45,860 nt of DNA from Streptococcus shenyangsis (GTDB lineage: Bacteria; Bacillota; Bacilli; Lactobacillales; Streptococcaceae), in NCBI RefSeq assembly GCF_006385785.1, contig NZ_VFSH01000015.1:1-45860 (forward strand), in the 5' to 3' direction. The notes under the pieces are model-generated. The model was not told where the DNA came from. It saw only the letters and a program-made list of their open reading frames with translations, and did no database searches. Both the position numbers and the translations under genes were made by a program. Below are positions 35,554-44,437 of the stretch, one piece after another (the stretch's first letter is position 1; every line of letters starts with the position of its first letter).

Positions 35554-35950
35554 GAATTTCTATGGGAAATATCATGTCTATCTGAGTCGTTCTCATTTAG
35601 AGATTTTAGCCGCAGTAACGATTGTTTTTTGTGCGGTACTAGTCTTTTTTCTAAATATTCCCGGAAAAGGTGTCTTAAAACTCGATAATGGAAATATTGT
35701 TTACGATGGTAGTCTTGTCCGTGGTAAAATGAATGGGCAAGGCACCATTACCTTCCAAAATGGAGACCAGTATACAGGTGGTTTCAACAATGGAGCCTTT
35801 AATGGCCAAGGTACCTTTCAATCTAAAGAAGGTTGGACCTACGAAGGGGATTTTGTAAATGGTCAGGCTGAAGGAAAAGGGAAACTAACAACAGAACAAG
35901 AAGTCATTTATGAAGGAACTTTTAAACAAGGCGTTTTTCAACAAAAATAA
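35540..35950 (+). CDS. Membrane-anchored MORN-repeat protein
   Basis: A 136-residue protein with a short cytoplasmic N-terminus, one membrane helix (ILAAVTIVFCAVLVFFLNI, about 22-40) and an extracytoplasmic part of MORN-type repeats (YDGSLVRGKMNGQGTITF, YTGGFNNGAFNGQGTF, YEGDFVNGQAEGKGKL, YEGTFKQGVF). MORN repeats bind lipids or proteins; the role of this one is unknown. ATG at 35540 is chosen because AGGAG is well spaced, rather than GTG at 35534. It overlaps the phosphatase gene by 14 nt. Confidence 0.82.
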   Translation: MENFKNFYGKYHVYLSRSHLEILAAVTIVFCAVLVFFLNIPGKGVLKLDNGNIVYDGSLVRGKMNGQGTITFQNGDQYTGGFNNGAFNGQGTFQSKEGWTYEGDFVNGQAEGKGKLTTEQEVIYEGTFKQGVFQQK

Positions 35951-35977
35951 TACCTCCTTATCAAAGGAGGTATTATT
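35946..35977 (+). terminator. Terminator-like hairpin after the MORN gene
   Basis: AATAATACCTCCTT (35946-35959) pairs perfectly with AAGGAGGTATTATT (35964-35977) across loop ATCA. There is no separate T run, so efficiency is uncertain. Confidence 0.75.
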
Positions 35978-35986
35978 ACAACTTCA

Positions 35987-36002
35987 AAGTAAGCGCTTAC
36001 TT
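35987..36002 (+). promoter_or_regulatory. Palindrome, probable cre site upstream of adhE
   Basis: AAGTAAGCGCTTACTT is a perfect 16-bp palindrome whose core GTAAGCGCTTAC fits the CcpA cre consensus. It lies about 185 bp before the adhE -10 box, so its action on adhE is inferred. Confidence 0.55.
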
Positions 36003-36038
36003 ACAAAACCTTTTCTTTCCAAGTCTCTCTTCCAATCA

Positions 36039-36150
36039 AGTTTGTGAAATAAAAAATATTTGAAATAAATTTCACAAACTCTAAAGAAAAAACTTGATGA
36101 GTAAAGAGAATGGGAAAATTTTCACAAATAACTAAAAATTCTTTGTGAAA
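36039..36150 (+). promoter_or_regulatory. Rex half-site array upstream of adhE
   Basis: AGTTTGTGAAAT (36039-36050) and ATTTCACAAACT (36069-36080) are perfect inverted copies. A second pair, TTCACAAA (36121-36128) and TTTGTGAAA (36142-36150), follows. Each contains the Rex half-site TTGTGAA or its complement. The half-sites are spaced more widely than in a classical Rex box. Confidence 0.5.
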
Positions 36151-36164
36151 TGTTTATGAAACTG

Positions 36165-36215
36165 TTTACAAAGTTGAAATAATGCGTTATAATAAACTTG
36201 TGAAAAAATTAACAA
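36165..36215 (+). promoter_or_regulatory. adhE: adhE promoter with Rex operator
   Basis: TTTACA (36165-36170), 17-bp spacer, TATAAT (36188-36193). TTGTGAAAAAATTAACAA at 36198-36215 matches all but one base of the Rex palindrome and covers the start point. Rex binds when NADH is low, so adhE should be derepressed when NADH builds up. Confidence 0.8.
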
Positions 36216-36248
36216 AGGATAAAATCCTTTAAGGCTATGGAGGAAAAT

Positions 36249-38900
36249 ATGGCTGATAAAAAAACTGTAACACCTGAGCAAAAACAACTCGCTGCTGAAA
36301 AGCATGTAGACGGACTAGTACAAAAAGCTTTGGTTGCGCTTGATGAAATGCGCAAGTTGAACCAAGAACAAGTTGACTACATCGTAGCGAAAGCTTCAGT
36401 TGCAGCTCTTGATGCGCACGGTATCCTAGCACAACACGCAATTGAAGAAACTGGTCGTGGTGTATTTGAAGACAAGGCGACAAAAAACCTTTTTGCCTGT
36501 GAACATGTTGTGAATAACATGCGCGGAGTTAAAACTGTCGGAGTTATCGAAGATGATACCGTTACAGGATTGACTAAAATTGCAGAACCTGTCGGTGTTG
36601 TTTGTGGTGTCACTCCAACAACAAACCCAACATCAACAGCAATTTTCAAATCATTGATTGCTTTGAAAACACGTAATCCAATCGTGTTTGCCTTCCACCC
36701 ATCAGCTCAAGAATCTTCTGCTCACGCAGCACAAATCGTTCGTGATGCGGCAATCGCAGCTGGAGCTCCTGAAAACTGTGTTCAATGGATTACAGAGCCA
36801 TCTATGGAAGCAACTGGAGCGCTTATGAACCACGAAGGTGTTGCAACTATCCTTGCAACTGGTGGTAATGCCATGGTTAAGGCTGCTTACTCATGTGGGA
36901 AGCCAGCTCTTGGGGTAGGTGCCGGAAACGTTCCAGCTTATATTGAGAAATCAGCTGACCTTCGTCAAGCTGCCCATGACATTGTGATGTCTAAATCCTT
37001 TGATAATGGTATGGTCTGTGCATCAGAGCAAGCGGTTATCATTGATAAAGAAGTGTATGATGAATTTGTAGCAGAATTCAAATCATACCATACTTACTTT
37101 GTAAACAAAAAAGAAAAAGCGCTTCTTGAAGAGTTCTGCTTCGGCGTGAAAGCAAACAGCAAAAACTGTGCTGGTGCTAAACTAAATGCAAATATTGTTG
37201 GTAAACCAGCTAAATGGATTGCAGAACAAGCGGGATTCAACGTTCCAGAAGGAACAAACATCTTGGCTGCAGAATGTGAGGAAGTAGGACCAAAAGAACC
37301 ATTGACTCGTGAAAAATTGTCACCAGTTATTGCTGTCCTAAAAGCTGAAGACACAGAAGATGGTCTTACAAAAGCTCGTCAAATGGTTGAGTTTAACGGA
37401 CTTGGTCACTCAGCAGCTATCCATACAAAAGACGAAGAGCTTGCTAAACGCTTTGGTACAGAAATCAAAGCTATGCGTATTATCTGGAACTCTCCATCTA
37501 CTTTCGGTGGTATCGGTGACGTTTACAATGCCTTCATCCCATCATTGACACTTGGATGTGGTTCATACGGACGCAACTCTGTTGGGGATAACGTGAGCGC
37601 TATTAACCTTCTAAACATCAAGAAAGTAGGGAAACGTAGAAATAATATGCAGTGGTTTAAAGTTCCTTCAAAAATTTACTTCGAACGCAATTCTATCCAA
37701 TACCTTCAAACATGTGAAGATATTGAACGCGTTATGATCGTTACTGATAAATCAATCGAAAAACTTGGATTTGTTCAACGTGTTATCGATCAATTGAACG
37801 CTCGTAACAACCGTGTAACTGTCCAAGTCTTCTCAGATGTTGAACCAGATCCAGATATCACAACTGTAGAACGTGGTACTGAGGTTATGAGAGCATTTGA
37901 ACCAGATACAATTATTGCTCTTGGTGGAGGTTCACCAATGGATGCAGCTAAAGTTATGTGGCTCTTTTACGAACAACCAGAAGTCGACTTCCGTGACTTG
38001 GTTCAAAAATTCATGGATATCCGTAAACGTGCCTTCCGCTTCCCATCACTTGGTAAGAAAGCGAAGTATATCGGTATCCCAACAACTTCTGGTACAGGTT
38101 CAGAAGTAACACCATTTGCCGTTATCTCTGATAAGAAAAACAACCGTAAATATCCATTGGCTGACTACTCATTGACACCAACTATTGCGATTGTTGACCC
38201 TGCTTTGGTTGAATCAGTTCCAGATTTCATTACTGCTGACACAGGTATGGATGTCTTGACTCATGCGACTGAAGCCTACACTTCAAACTTCGCTAACGAC
38301 TACACAGATGGTATCGCCCTTCAATCAATCAAACTTGTCTTTGAATGGTTGGAAAAATCTGTTAAGACTGCTGATTCAGAAGCACGTGAAAAAATGCATA
38401 ATGCTTCTACAATGGCAGGTATGGCCTTCGCCAATGCCTTCCTTGGTATGAGCCACTCAATGGCCCACAAGATCGGTGCGGTTCACCATACTGTTCACGG
38501 ACGTACAAACGCAATCTTGCTTCCATACGTTATCCGTTACAATGGAACTCGTCCATCTAAGACTACTACTTGGCCTAAATACAACTACTGGAAAGCTGAT
38601 GAGAAATTCCAAGATATTGCTAGAATGCTTGGTTTACCTCACTCAACTCCAGAAGAAGCAGTTGAAGCATACGCTAAAGCTGTTTATGAGCTGGGTGTTG
38701 CAGTAGGTATCAAGATGAACTTCAAAGACCAAGGAATTGATGAAAAAGCTTGGAAAGACAGCTTGCATGAAATTGCCTTGCTTGCTTATGAAGACCAATG
38801 TTCTCCTGCAAATCCACGCTTACCAATGGTAGCTGACATGGAAGAAATCATGGAAGATGCTTACTATGGTTATGCAGAACGTCCAGGACGTCGTAAATAA
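36249..38900 (+). CDS. adhE: Bifunctional acetaldehyde-CoA/alcohol dehydrogenase
   Basis: Reduces acetyl-CoA to acetaldehyde and then ethanol, regenerating NAD. An 883-residue fusion: residues 1 to about 440 are a CoA-acylating aldehyde dehydrogenase with the nucleophilic Cys in DNGMVCASEQAV near residue 257; the C-terminal half is an iron-dependent alcohol dehydrogenase with GGGSPMDAAK near residue 560 and His ligands in HSMAHKIGAVHHTVHG near residue 738. Such proteins form long spirosome filaments. The start at 36249 follows GGAGG; the ATG at 36237 is part of that ribosome site. Control is by Rex and probably CcpA. Confidence 0.97.
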   Translation: MADKKTVTPEQKQLAAEKHVDGLVQKALVALDEMRKLNQEQVDYIVAKASVAALDAHGILAQHAIEETGRGVFEDKATKNLFACEHVVNNMRGVKTVGVIEDDTVTGLTKIAEPVGVVCGVTPTTNPTSTAIFKSLIALKTRNPIVFAFHPSAQESSAHAAQIVRDAAIAAGAPENCVQWITEPSMEATGALMNHEGVATILATGGNAMVKAAYSCGKPALGVGAGNVPAYIEKSADLRQAAHDIVMSKSFDNGMVCASEQAVIIDKEVYDEFVAEFKSYHTYFVNKKEKALLEEFCFGVKANSKNCAGAKLNANIVGKPAKWIAEQAGFNVPEGTNILAAECEEVGPKEPLTREKLSPVIAVLKAEDTEDGLTKARQMVEFNGLGHSAAIHTKDEELAKRFGTEIKAMRIIWNSPSTFGGIGDVYNAFIPSLTLGCGSYGRNSVGDNVSAINLLNIKKVGKRRNNMQWFKVPSKIYFERNSIQYLQTCEDIERVMIVTDKSIEKLGFVQRVIDQLNARNNRVTVQVFSDVEPDPDITTVERGTEVMRAFEPDTIIALGGGSPMDAAKVMWLFYEQPEVDFRDLVQKFMDIRKRAFRFPSLGKKAKYIGIPTTSGTGSEVTPFAVISDKKNNRKYPLADYSLTPTIAIVDPALVESVPDFITADTGMDVLTHATEAYTSNFANDYTDGIALQSIKLVFEWLEKSVKTADSEAREKMHNASTMAGMAFANAFLGMSHSMAHKIGAVHHTVHGRTNAILLPYVIRYNGTRPSKTTTWPKYNYWKADEKFQDIARMLGLPHSTPEEAVEAYAKAVYELGVAVGIKMNFKDQGIDEKAWKDSLHEIALLAYEDQCSPANPRLPMVADMEEIMEDAYYGYAERPGRRK

Positions 38901-38915
38901 TCGTTTATCAGCCTA

Positions 38916-38942
38916 GAGGCAGGGAATCCCTGTCTCTTTTCT
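38916..38942 (+). terminator. Terminator of adhE
   Basis: GAGGCAGGG (38916-38924) pairs with CCCTGTCTC (38928-38936) with one wobble, followed by TTTT. Confidence 0.88.
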
Positions 38943-39018
38943 TGTAGAGGTGGAGTGTTGAAAATAATTTTTAGCTTTTCTATTTTCACTTTCTATCTAA
39001 AAATGAAAGCGGGAAATG

Positions 39019-39097
39019 GCTATGTAGACAAAAAAAGACAACAGTATAGGCTTTCAAAGAAGAAAGAAAAATAAGCTAGGTATAGACAAAAAACAAC
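39019..39097 (+). repeat. Imperfect direct repeat upstream of gapA
   Basis: Copy 1 at 39019-39042 and copy 2 at 39075-39097 share GCTA-GTA and AGACAAAAAA followed by CAAC. Copy 2 ends 8 bp before the gapA -35 box. They lie in the 320-bp gap between adhE and gapA, which otherwise holds the adhE terminator and the gapA promoter and leader. Confidence 0.5.
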
Positions 39098-39105
39098 GCC
39101 CGTAC

Positions 39106-39134
39106 TTGCAATTCAACTCAAATAGTTATATAAT
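39106..39134 (+). promoter_or_regulatory. gapA: Promoter of gapA
   Basis: TTGCAA (39106-39111), 17-bp spacer, TATAAT (39129-39134). The leader is about 80 nt, long for this window. Confidence 0.75.
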
Positions 39135-39220
39135 AGGTTTGTTGAAAGGTGATTTGTAGTGATTCAAGTTACTCTTTTCACAATAAAAATTTCATGATTT
39201 TCATAAGGAGGAAATCACTA

Positions 39221-40228
39221 ATGGTAGTTAAAGTTGGTATTAACGGTTTCGGACGTATCGGTCGTCTTGCTTTCCGTCGTATCCAAAACGTAGAAGGTGT
39301 TGAAGTTACACGCATCAACGACCTTACAGATCCAGTTATGCTTGCACACTTGTTGAAATACGACACAACTCAAGGTCGTTTCGACGGTACTGTTGAAGTT
39401 AAAGAAGGTGGATTTGAAGTTAACGGTAAATTCGTTAAAGTTTCTGCTGAGCGTGATCCAGAGCAAATCGACTGGGCTACTGACGGTGTAGAAATCGTTC
39501 TTGAAGCTACTGGTTTCTTTGCTAAGAAAGATGCAGCTGAAAAACACCTTAAAGGTGGAGCTAAAAAAGTTGTTATCACTGCTCCTGGTGGAAACGACGT
39601 TAAAACAGTTGTATTTAACACTAACCATGACGTTCTTGACGGTACTGAAACAGTTATCTCAGGTGCTTCATGTACTACAAACTGCTTGGCTCCTATGGCT
39701 AAAGCTCTTCAAGACAACTTTGGTGTTGTTGAAGGATTGATGACTACTATCCACGCTTACACTGGTGACCAAATGATCCTTGACGGACCACACCGTGGTG
39801 GTGACCTTCGCCGTGCTCGCGCTGGTGCTGCAAACATCGTTCCTAACTCAACTGGTGCCGCTAAAGCTATCGGTCTTGTAATTCCAGAATTGAACGGTAA
39901 ACTTGACGGATCTGCACAACGTGTTCCAACTCCAACAGGATCAGTTACTGAATTGGTAGCAGTTCTTGAAAAGAACGTTACTGTTGATGAAGTAAACGCA
40001 GCTATGAAAGCAGCTTCAAACGAATCATACGGATACACTGAAGACCCAATCGTATCTTCAGATATCGTAGGTATGGCTTACGGTTCATTGTTTGACGCAA
40101 CTCAAACTAAAGTTCTTGACGTTGACGGTAAACAATTGGTTAAAGTTGTATCATGGTACGACAACGAAATGTCATACACTGCACAACTTGTTCGTACTCT
40201 TGAATACTTCGCAAAAATTGCTAAATAA
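39221..40228 (+). CDS. gapA: Glyceraldehyde-3-phosphate dehydrogenase
   Basis: Glycolytic NAD-dependent dehydrogenase; in streptococci it is also found on the cell surface. A 335-residue protein with NAD-binding [16 protein letters not shown] at the start, catalytic Cys151 in [12 protein letters not shown] and a C-terminal [12 protein letters not shown]. The frame is open upstream, but the start at 39221 follows AAGGAGG. Preferred codons are used strongly (GGT, GTT, GAA, AAC), as expected of a very highly expressed gene. Confidence 0.98.
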   Translation: MVVKVGINGFGRIGRLAFRRIQNVEGVEVTRINDLTDPVMLAHLLKYDTTQGRFDGTVEVKEGGFEVNGKFVKVSAERDPEQIDWATDGVEIVLEATGFFAKKDAAEKHLKGGAKKVVITAPGGNDVKTVVFNTNHDVLDGTETVISGASCTTNCLAPMAKALQDNFGVVEGLMTTIHAYTGDQMILDGPHRGGDLRRARAGAANIVPNSTGAAKAIGLVIPELNGKLDGSAQRVPTPTGSVTELVAVLEKNVTVDEVNAAMKAASNESYGYTEDPIVSSDIVGMAYGSLFDATQTKVLDVDGKQLVKVVSWYDNEMSYTAQLVRTLEYFAKIAK

Positions 40229-40242
40229 TTCATGAGTCGATA

Positions 40243-40272
40243 AAAAGCAAGGCCTCTTGGTCTTGCTTTTCT
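40243..40272. terminator. Terminator of gapA
   Basis: AAAAGCAAG (40243-40251) pairs with CTTGCTTTT (40261-40269/70) with an inner CC/GG. A runs on the left make it usable from the minus strand as well, where the pseudouridine synthase gene ends. Confidence 0.85.
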
Positions 40273-40296
40273 TATATGGAAAAATGGATGACACGA

Positions 40297-41172
40297 TCAT
40301 CCATTCTTTTTTAATTCTTTTTCAAAAGTATCTGAAAGAGTAGTGAAGCTTAATTTCTCTAAAGTAAGCGGATGGGTAAAGGAAAGTCGAAAGGCATGAA
40401 GCATAAGCCGACTTGTCTTTGATTTACTATTATAGAGAGGGTCACCCAAGATGGGGAAGTTATGATGAGAAAGGTGCACACGAATCTGATGGGTTCGCCC
40501 TGTCTTTAGCTTGCAACGAACCAAGGAAGTCTTGTTTGAGAATTGCTTTAATCTGCTTATATGTGTTTCAGCATATTGCCCATTTTTTGTATCAACTATT
40601 CGCTTTCTGCGGTCATGGCGATCACGTCCGATTTTGTCCCTGAAAACAAGTTCTTTGCTGTTGATATGTCCGTCGACCTGTGCCCAGTATTCCCTAGAAA
40701 TCTCTTTTTTCTCCAATAAGCGATTGAGAATAGGTAGGATAAAAGGATTTTTAGCAAAAAGGACTAAACCGCTGGTTTCCATGTCCAGACGATGAACGAC
40801 ATAGCAGGTTTGGCCAACATAGGCACTGACATGGTTAAGAAGGGCGATTTCGTTTGGTTGGTTACCGTGGGTTTTCATACCCTCTGGTTTGTGGACAATA
40901 ATCAAGTGTTGGTCTTGATAAATTTCCTGGATGAGGTTTGGGTTGCCCCAAGGGATTTCTTTTTCGGGATAATCTTCCTCGTCAAAAGTTAACTGGCAAA
41001 CATCTCCAGGATTTACGATTTCGTTCCAGTGGACTTCTTCTTGATTTATCAAAATATGTTTCTTGATTCTCAAAAAATGACGGATTTTTCTAGGGATGAG
41101 GAGTTGTTCTTCAAGTAATTGCTTTACCGTCATTTGAGGTAGAGAGTCTGGTAATGTAAATGTGAATTTCAT
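40297..41172 (-). CDS. RluA/RluD-family pseudouridine synthase
   Basis: Turns specific uridines of rRNA or tRNA into pseudouridine. A 291-residue protein with an S4-like N-terminal part (PRKIRHFLRIKKHILINQEEV), the linker HKPEGMKTHG, the catalytic Asp in YVVHRLDMETSGL near residue 133, and the basic end KTGRTHQIRVHLSH near residue 222. The exact target (RluD, RluC or RluA type) cannot be decided. It is transcribed against its neighbours, back to back with pbp2a. Confidence 0.9.
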   Translation of the reverse strand: MKFTFTLPDSLPQMTVKQLLEEQLLIPRKIRHFLRIKKHILINQEEVHWNEIVNPGDVCQLTFDEEDYPEKEIPWGNPNLIQEIYQDQHLIIVHKPEGMKTHGNQPNEIALLNHVSAYVGQTCYVVHRLDMETSGLVLFAKNPFILPILNRLLEKKEISREYWAQVDGHINSKELVFRDKIGRDRHDRRKRIVDTKNGQYAETHISRLKQFSNKTSLVRCKLKTGRTHQIRVHLSHHNFPILGDPLYNSKSKTSRLMLHAFRLSFTHPLTLEKLSFTTLSDTFEKELKKNG

Positions 41173-41223
41173 ACAGATATTGTAACAAAAAAAGCCCTAT
41201 TTGGATAGGAAATAGCTAAATTC

Positions 41224-41252
41224 TTGTCTTCCTATGATGAAGATGATAAAAT
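41224..41252 (+). promoter_or_regulatory. Promoter of pbp2a, leaderless geometry
   Basis: TTGTCT (41224-41229), 17-bp spacer, extended -10 TGATAAAAT with TAAAAT at 41247-41252, exactly 6 nt before the ATG at 41259. There is no Shine-Dalgarno sequence. Confidence 0.65.
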
Positions 41253-41258
41253 AAACGC

Positions 41259-43454
41259 ATGAAATTAGATAAATTATTCGAGAAATTTCTTTCTCTTTTT
41301 AAAAAAGAAACAAGTGAATCAGAGAATTCTGATTCTACTGGCTTACGTCGTTCTCGCAGTGATAGAAAAAAATTAGCCCAAGTGGGTCCGATTCGAAAAC
41401 TCTGGCGTCGCTATCATCTAACAAAGATTGTCCTTATACTAGGTTTGAGTGCAGGCTTGCTAGTTGGAACCTATTTGTTTGCTGTAGCCAAGTCAACCAA
41501 TGTTAACGATTTGCAAAACGCCTTGAAAACTCGGACTATCATTTTTGACCGTGAAGAAAAAGAGGCTGGTGCCTTGTCTGGTCAAAAGGGAACCTACGTT
41601 GAATTGACTGATATCAGTAAAAATTTGCAGAATGCTGTTATTGCGACAGAAGACCGTTCTTTCTATAAAAATGATGGGATTAACTATGGTCGTTTCTTCT
41701 TGGCTATTGTCACTGCTGGACGTTCAGGTGGTGGATCTACTATTACCCAGCAGCTAGCTAAAAATGCCTATTTGTCACAGGATCAAACCGTTGAGAGAAA
41801 AGCGAAAGAATTCTTCCTTGCCTTAGAATTAACAAAAAAATATAGTAAGGATCAAATTCTAACCATGTACCTTAACAATGCTTATTTTGGAAATGGTGTG
41901 TGGGGTGTAGAAGATGCGAGTAAGAAATACTTTGGAGTTTCTGCATCAGAAGTGAGTTTGGATCAAGCTGCGACTCTGGCAGGGATGCTCAAGGGGCCGG
42001 AACTGTATAATCCCTTAAATTCCGTAGAAGATTCTACCAATCGGCGCGATACTGTTTTGCAGAATATGGTTGCAGCAGGATATATTGATAAAAATCAAGA
42101 AACCGAAGCAGCAGAAGTTGATATGACTTCGCAATTGCACGATAAGTATGAAGGAAAAATCTCAGATTACCGCTATCCTTCTTACTTTGATGCGGTGGTT
42201 AACGAAGCCGTTTCCAAGTATAATCTAACAGAGGAAGAAATTGTCAATAATGGCTACCGCATTTATACAGAGCTGGACCAAAATTATCAAGCAAATATGC
42301 AGGTTGTCTATGAAAATACATCGCTATTTCCGAGGGCAGAGGATGGAACATTTGCTCAATCAGGAAGTGTAGCTCTTGAACCGAAAACAGGGGGAGTTCG
42401 TGGGGTTGTCGGTCGGATTGCTGACAATGATAAGACTGGATTCCGGAATTTCAATTATGCAACTCAATCAAAACGTAGCCCTGGTTCTACAATTAAGCCT
42501 TTAGTTGTTTATACGCCAGCAGTTGAAGCAGGCTGGGCTTTGAATAAGAAGTTGGATAACCATACCATGCAGTATGACAGCTATAAGGTTGATAACTATG
42601 CAGGAATCAAAATGAGTCGAGAAGTTCCCATGTATCAAGCCTTGGCAGAATCGCTTAATCTGCCCGCTGTTGCCACTGTTAATGATTTGGGCGTTGATAA
42701 GGCTTTTGAGGCGGGCGAAAAATTCGGACTCAACATGGAAAAGGTAGACCGTGTTCTTGGTGTCGCCTTGGGAAGCGGTGTTGAAACCAATCCTCTGCAA
42801 ATGGCTCAAGCATATGCTGCCTTTGCAAATGAAGGATTAATGCCTGAAGCTCATTTTATTAGTAGAATTGAAAATGCTAGTGGTCAGGTTATTGCCAGCC
42901 ATAAAAATTCACAAAAACGGGTGATTGATAAAGCTGTAGCTGACAAGATGACTAGTATGATGTTGGGTACATTCACTAACGGAACCGGTATTAGTTCATC
43001 TCCTGCAGACTATGTCATGGCAGGGAAAACTGGAACAACTGAAGCAGTTTTCAATCCGGAGTACACAAGTGACCAGTGGGTAATTGGTTATACTCCGGAT
43101 GTGGTGATTAGTCACTGGCTTGGTTTCCCGACCACTGATGAAAATCACTATCTAGCAGGTTCTACTTCAAATGGTGCAGCCCATGTCTTTAGAAACATTG
43201 CAAATACCATTTTACCTTATACGCCAGGAAGTACCTTTACAGTTGAAAATGCCTATAAGCAAAATGGAATTGCACCAGCTAACAAAAAAAGACAAGTACA
43301 AACTAATGATAATAGCCAGACAGATGATAATTTGTCTGATATTCGAGGACGTGCGCAAAGTCTAGTAGATGAGGCTAGTCGGGCTATCTCAGATGCGAAG
43401 ATTAAGGAAAAGGCTCAAACAATATGGGATTCGGTAGTCAATCTATTTCGCTAA
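41259..43454 (+). CDS. pbp2a: Class A penicillin-binding protein 2a
   Basis: Bifunctional peptidoglycan synthase: it polymerises glycan strands and crosslinks them. The 731-residue protein has a basic cytoplasmic tail (1-55), one membrane helix (about 57-77), a glycosyltransferase domain with catalytic Glu131 in ATEDRSFYKNDG, and a transpeptidase domain with Ser410 in SPGSTIKP, a SLN motif (ALAESLNLP) and KTG in MAGKTGTTE. Residue 410 agrees with the known active serine of pneumococcal PBP2a. It is followed by rpmG-secE-nusG-comX in the usual order. Confidence 0.97.
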   Translation: MKLDKLFEKFLSLFKKETSESENSDSTGLRRSRSDRKKLAQVGPIRKLWRRYHLTKIVLILGLSAGLLVGTYLFAVAKSTNVNDLQNALKTRTIIFDREEKEAGALSGQKGTYVELTDISKNLQNAVIATEDRSFYKNDGINYGRFFLAIVTAGRSGGGSTITQQLAKNAYLSQDQTVERKAKEFFLALELTKKYSKDQILTMYLNNAYFGNGVWGVEDASKKYFGVSASEVSLDQAATLAGMLKGPELYNPLNSVEDSTNRRDTVLQNMVAAGYIDKNQETEAAEVDMTSQLHDKYEGKISDYRYPSYFDAVVNEAVSKYNLTEEEIVNNGYRIYTELDQNYQANMQVVYENTSLFPRAEDGTFAQSGSVALEPKTGGVRGVVGRIADNDKTGFRNFNYATQSKRSPGSTIKPLVVYTPAVEAGWALNKKLDNHTMQYDSYKVDNYAGIKMSREVPMYQALAESLNLPAVATVNDLGVDKAFEAGEKFGLNMEKVDRVLGVALGSGVETNPLQMAQAYAAFANEGLMPEAHFISRIENASGQVIASHKNSQKRVIDKAVADKMTSMMLGTFTNGTGISSSPADYVMAGKTGTTEAVFNPEYTSDQWVIGYTPDVVISHWLGFPTTDENHYLAGSTSNGAAHVFRNIANTILPYTPGSTFTVENAYKQNGIAPANKKRQVQTNDNSQTDDNLSDIRGRAQSLVDEASRAISDAKIKEKAQTIWDSVVNLFR

Positions 43455-43459
43455 GATGC

Positions 43460-43488
43460 TTGTCAAAGCCTAGCTTTCTTGTTATAAT
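43460..43488 (+). promoter_or_regulatory. Promoter of rpmG-secE-nusG
   Basis: TTGTCA (43460-43465), 17-bp spacer, extended -10 TGTTATAAT with TATAAT at 43483-43488. Confidence 0.75.
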
Positions 43489-43506
43489 AGATAAGATGGA
43501 GGCGTT

Positions 43507-43659
43507 ATGGCACTAAAAAAAGCAAGCCTAGCTTGTGCGGTTTGTGGTTCGAGAAACTATTCAATCAAGATCAGTGGAAACCCCAAGCCTACACGACTAG
43601 AAGTAAATAAATTTTGTAAGCATTGTGGCAAGTACACTACACACAGAGAAACGAGATAG
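43507..43659 (+). CDS. rpmG: 50S ribosomal protein L33, zinc-binding form
   Basis: A 50-residue ribosomal protein beginning [18 protein letters not shown]. Two CxxC pairs (CAVC at residue 10 and CKHC at residue 37) show the zinc-binding version; bacteria often keep a zinc-free copy elsewhere for zinc shortage. GGAGG precedes the ATG by a suitable distance. It is the first gene of the rpmG-secE-nusG operon. Confidence 0.95.
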   Translation: MALKKASLACAVCGSRNYSIKISGNPKPTRLEVNKFCKHCGKYTTHRETR

Positions 43660-43668
43660 GAGAGAGCG

Positions 43669-43845
43669 ATGCGTTTTATTGGAGATATTTTTAGACTTCT
43701 TAAAGACACAACATGGCCAACTCGCAAGGAAAGCTGGAGAGATTTTCGTTCTATCATGGAATACACTGCTTTCTTTGTTGTGATTATTTACATTTTTGAC
43801 CAGTTGATTGTTTCAGGTTTGATTCGATTTATTAACATTTTTTAG
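43669..43845 (+). CDS. secE: Preprotein translocase subunit SecE
   Basis: Essential SecYEG subunit that clamps SecY. The 58-residue protein has an amphipathic N-terminal helix with the conserved TTWPTRKESWRDF near residue 14 and a single membrane helix (FFVVIIYIFDQLIVSGLI). It starts 9 nt after rpmG behind GGAGAGAG and precedes nusG, the standard bacterial order. Confidence 0.95.
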   Translation: MRFIGDIFRLLKDTTWPTRKESWRDFRSIMEYTAFFVVIIYIFDQLIVSGLIRFINIF

Positions 43846-43895
43846 AAGAGTAGTGAAAGTACACTAAAAATCTTCTATTTATGAAAGGAAATATC

Positions 43896-44432
43896 ATGGA
43901 TAGTTTTGACAAAGGGTGGTTTGTTTTACAAACTTATTCTGGTTATGAAAATAAGGTAAAAGAAAATCTATTACAACGTGCACAAACCTACAATATGTTG
44001 GATAATATTCTACGCGTTGAAATTCCAACACAAACAGTGCAAGTTGAAAAAAATGGAAAGAGAAAAGAAGTAGAAGAAAATCGCTTTCCAGGTTATGTTC
44101 TTGTAGAAATGGTCATGACAGATGAAGCTTGGTTTGTTGTTCGAAACACTCCGAACGTTACAGGATTTGTCGGATCACACGGGAACAGATCGAAACCAAC
44201 TCCATTATTGGAACAAGAAATTCGTGACATTTTGGTATCTATGGGACAAACTGTTCAAGAATTTGATTTCGATGTTGAGGTTGGTCAAACCGTACGTATT
44301 ATTGATGGTGCTTTTGCAGACTATACTGGTAAGATTACAGAGATTGATAACAATAAAGTGAAGATGATTATCTCTATGTTTGGTAATGACACAGTAGCAG
44401 AAGTAAATCTAAACCAAATTGCAGAATTATAA
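43896..44432 (+). CDS. nusG: Transcription termination/antitermination protein NusG
   Basis: Binds RNA polymerase and links it to pausing, Rho or ribosomes. The 178-residue protein has the NGN domain (WFVLQTYSGYENKVKENL, FPGYVLVEM, VRNTPNVTGFVG) and a C-terminal KOW domain (VRIIDGAFADYTGKITEID). The frame is open upstream; the start at 43896 follows AAAGGA. It is the last gene of the operon and ends at a strong terminator. Confidence 0.97.
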   Translation: MDSFDKGWFVLQTYSGYENKVKENLLQRAQTYNMLDNILRVEIPTQTVQVEKNGKRKEVEENRFPGYVLVEMVMTDEAWFVVRNTPNVTGFVGSHGNRSKPTPLLEQEIRDILVSMGQTVQEFDFDVEVGQTVRIIDGAFADYTGKITEIDNNKVKMIISMFGNDTVAEVNLNQIAEL

Positions 44433-44437
44433 CCCTA

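Noticed and set aside
36237..36248. AdhE starting at the ATG at 36237
   Set aside because: This ATG is part of the ribosome site ATGGAGG; the ATG at 36249 has the right spacing and gives the usual 883 residues.
39178..40038. Long antisense open frames opposite gapA, adhE and tkt
   Set aside because: They arise from the strong codon bias of highly expressed genes, and they lack ribosome sites and recognisable protein features.
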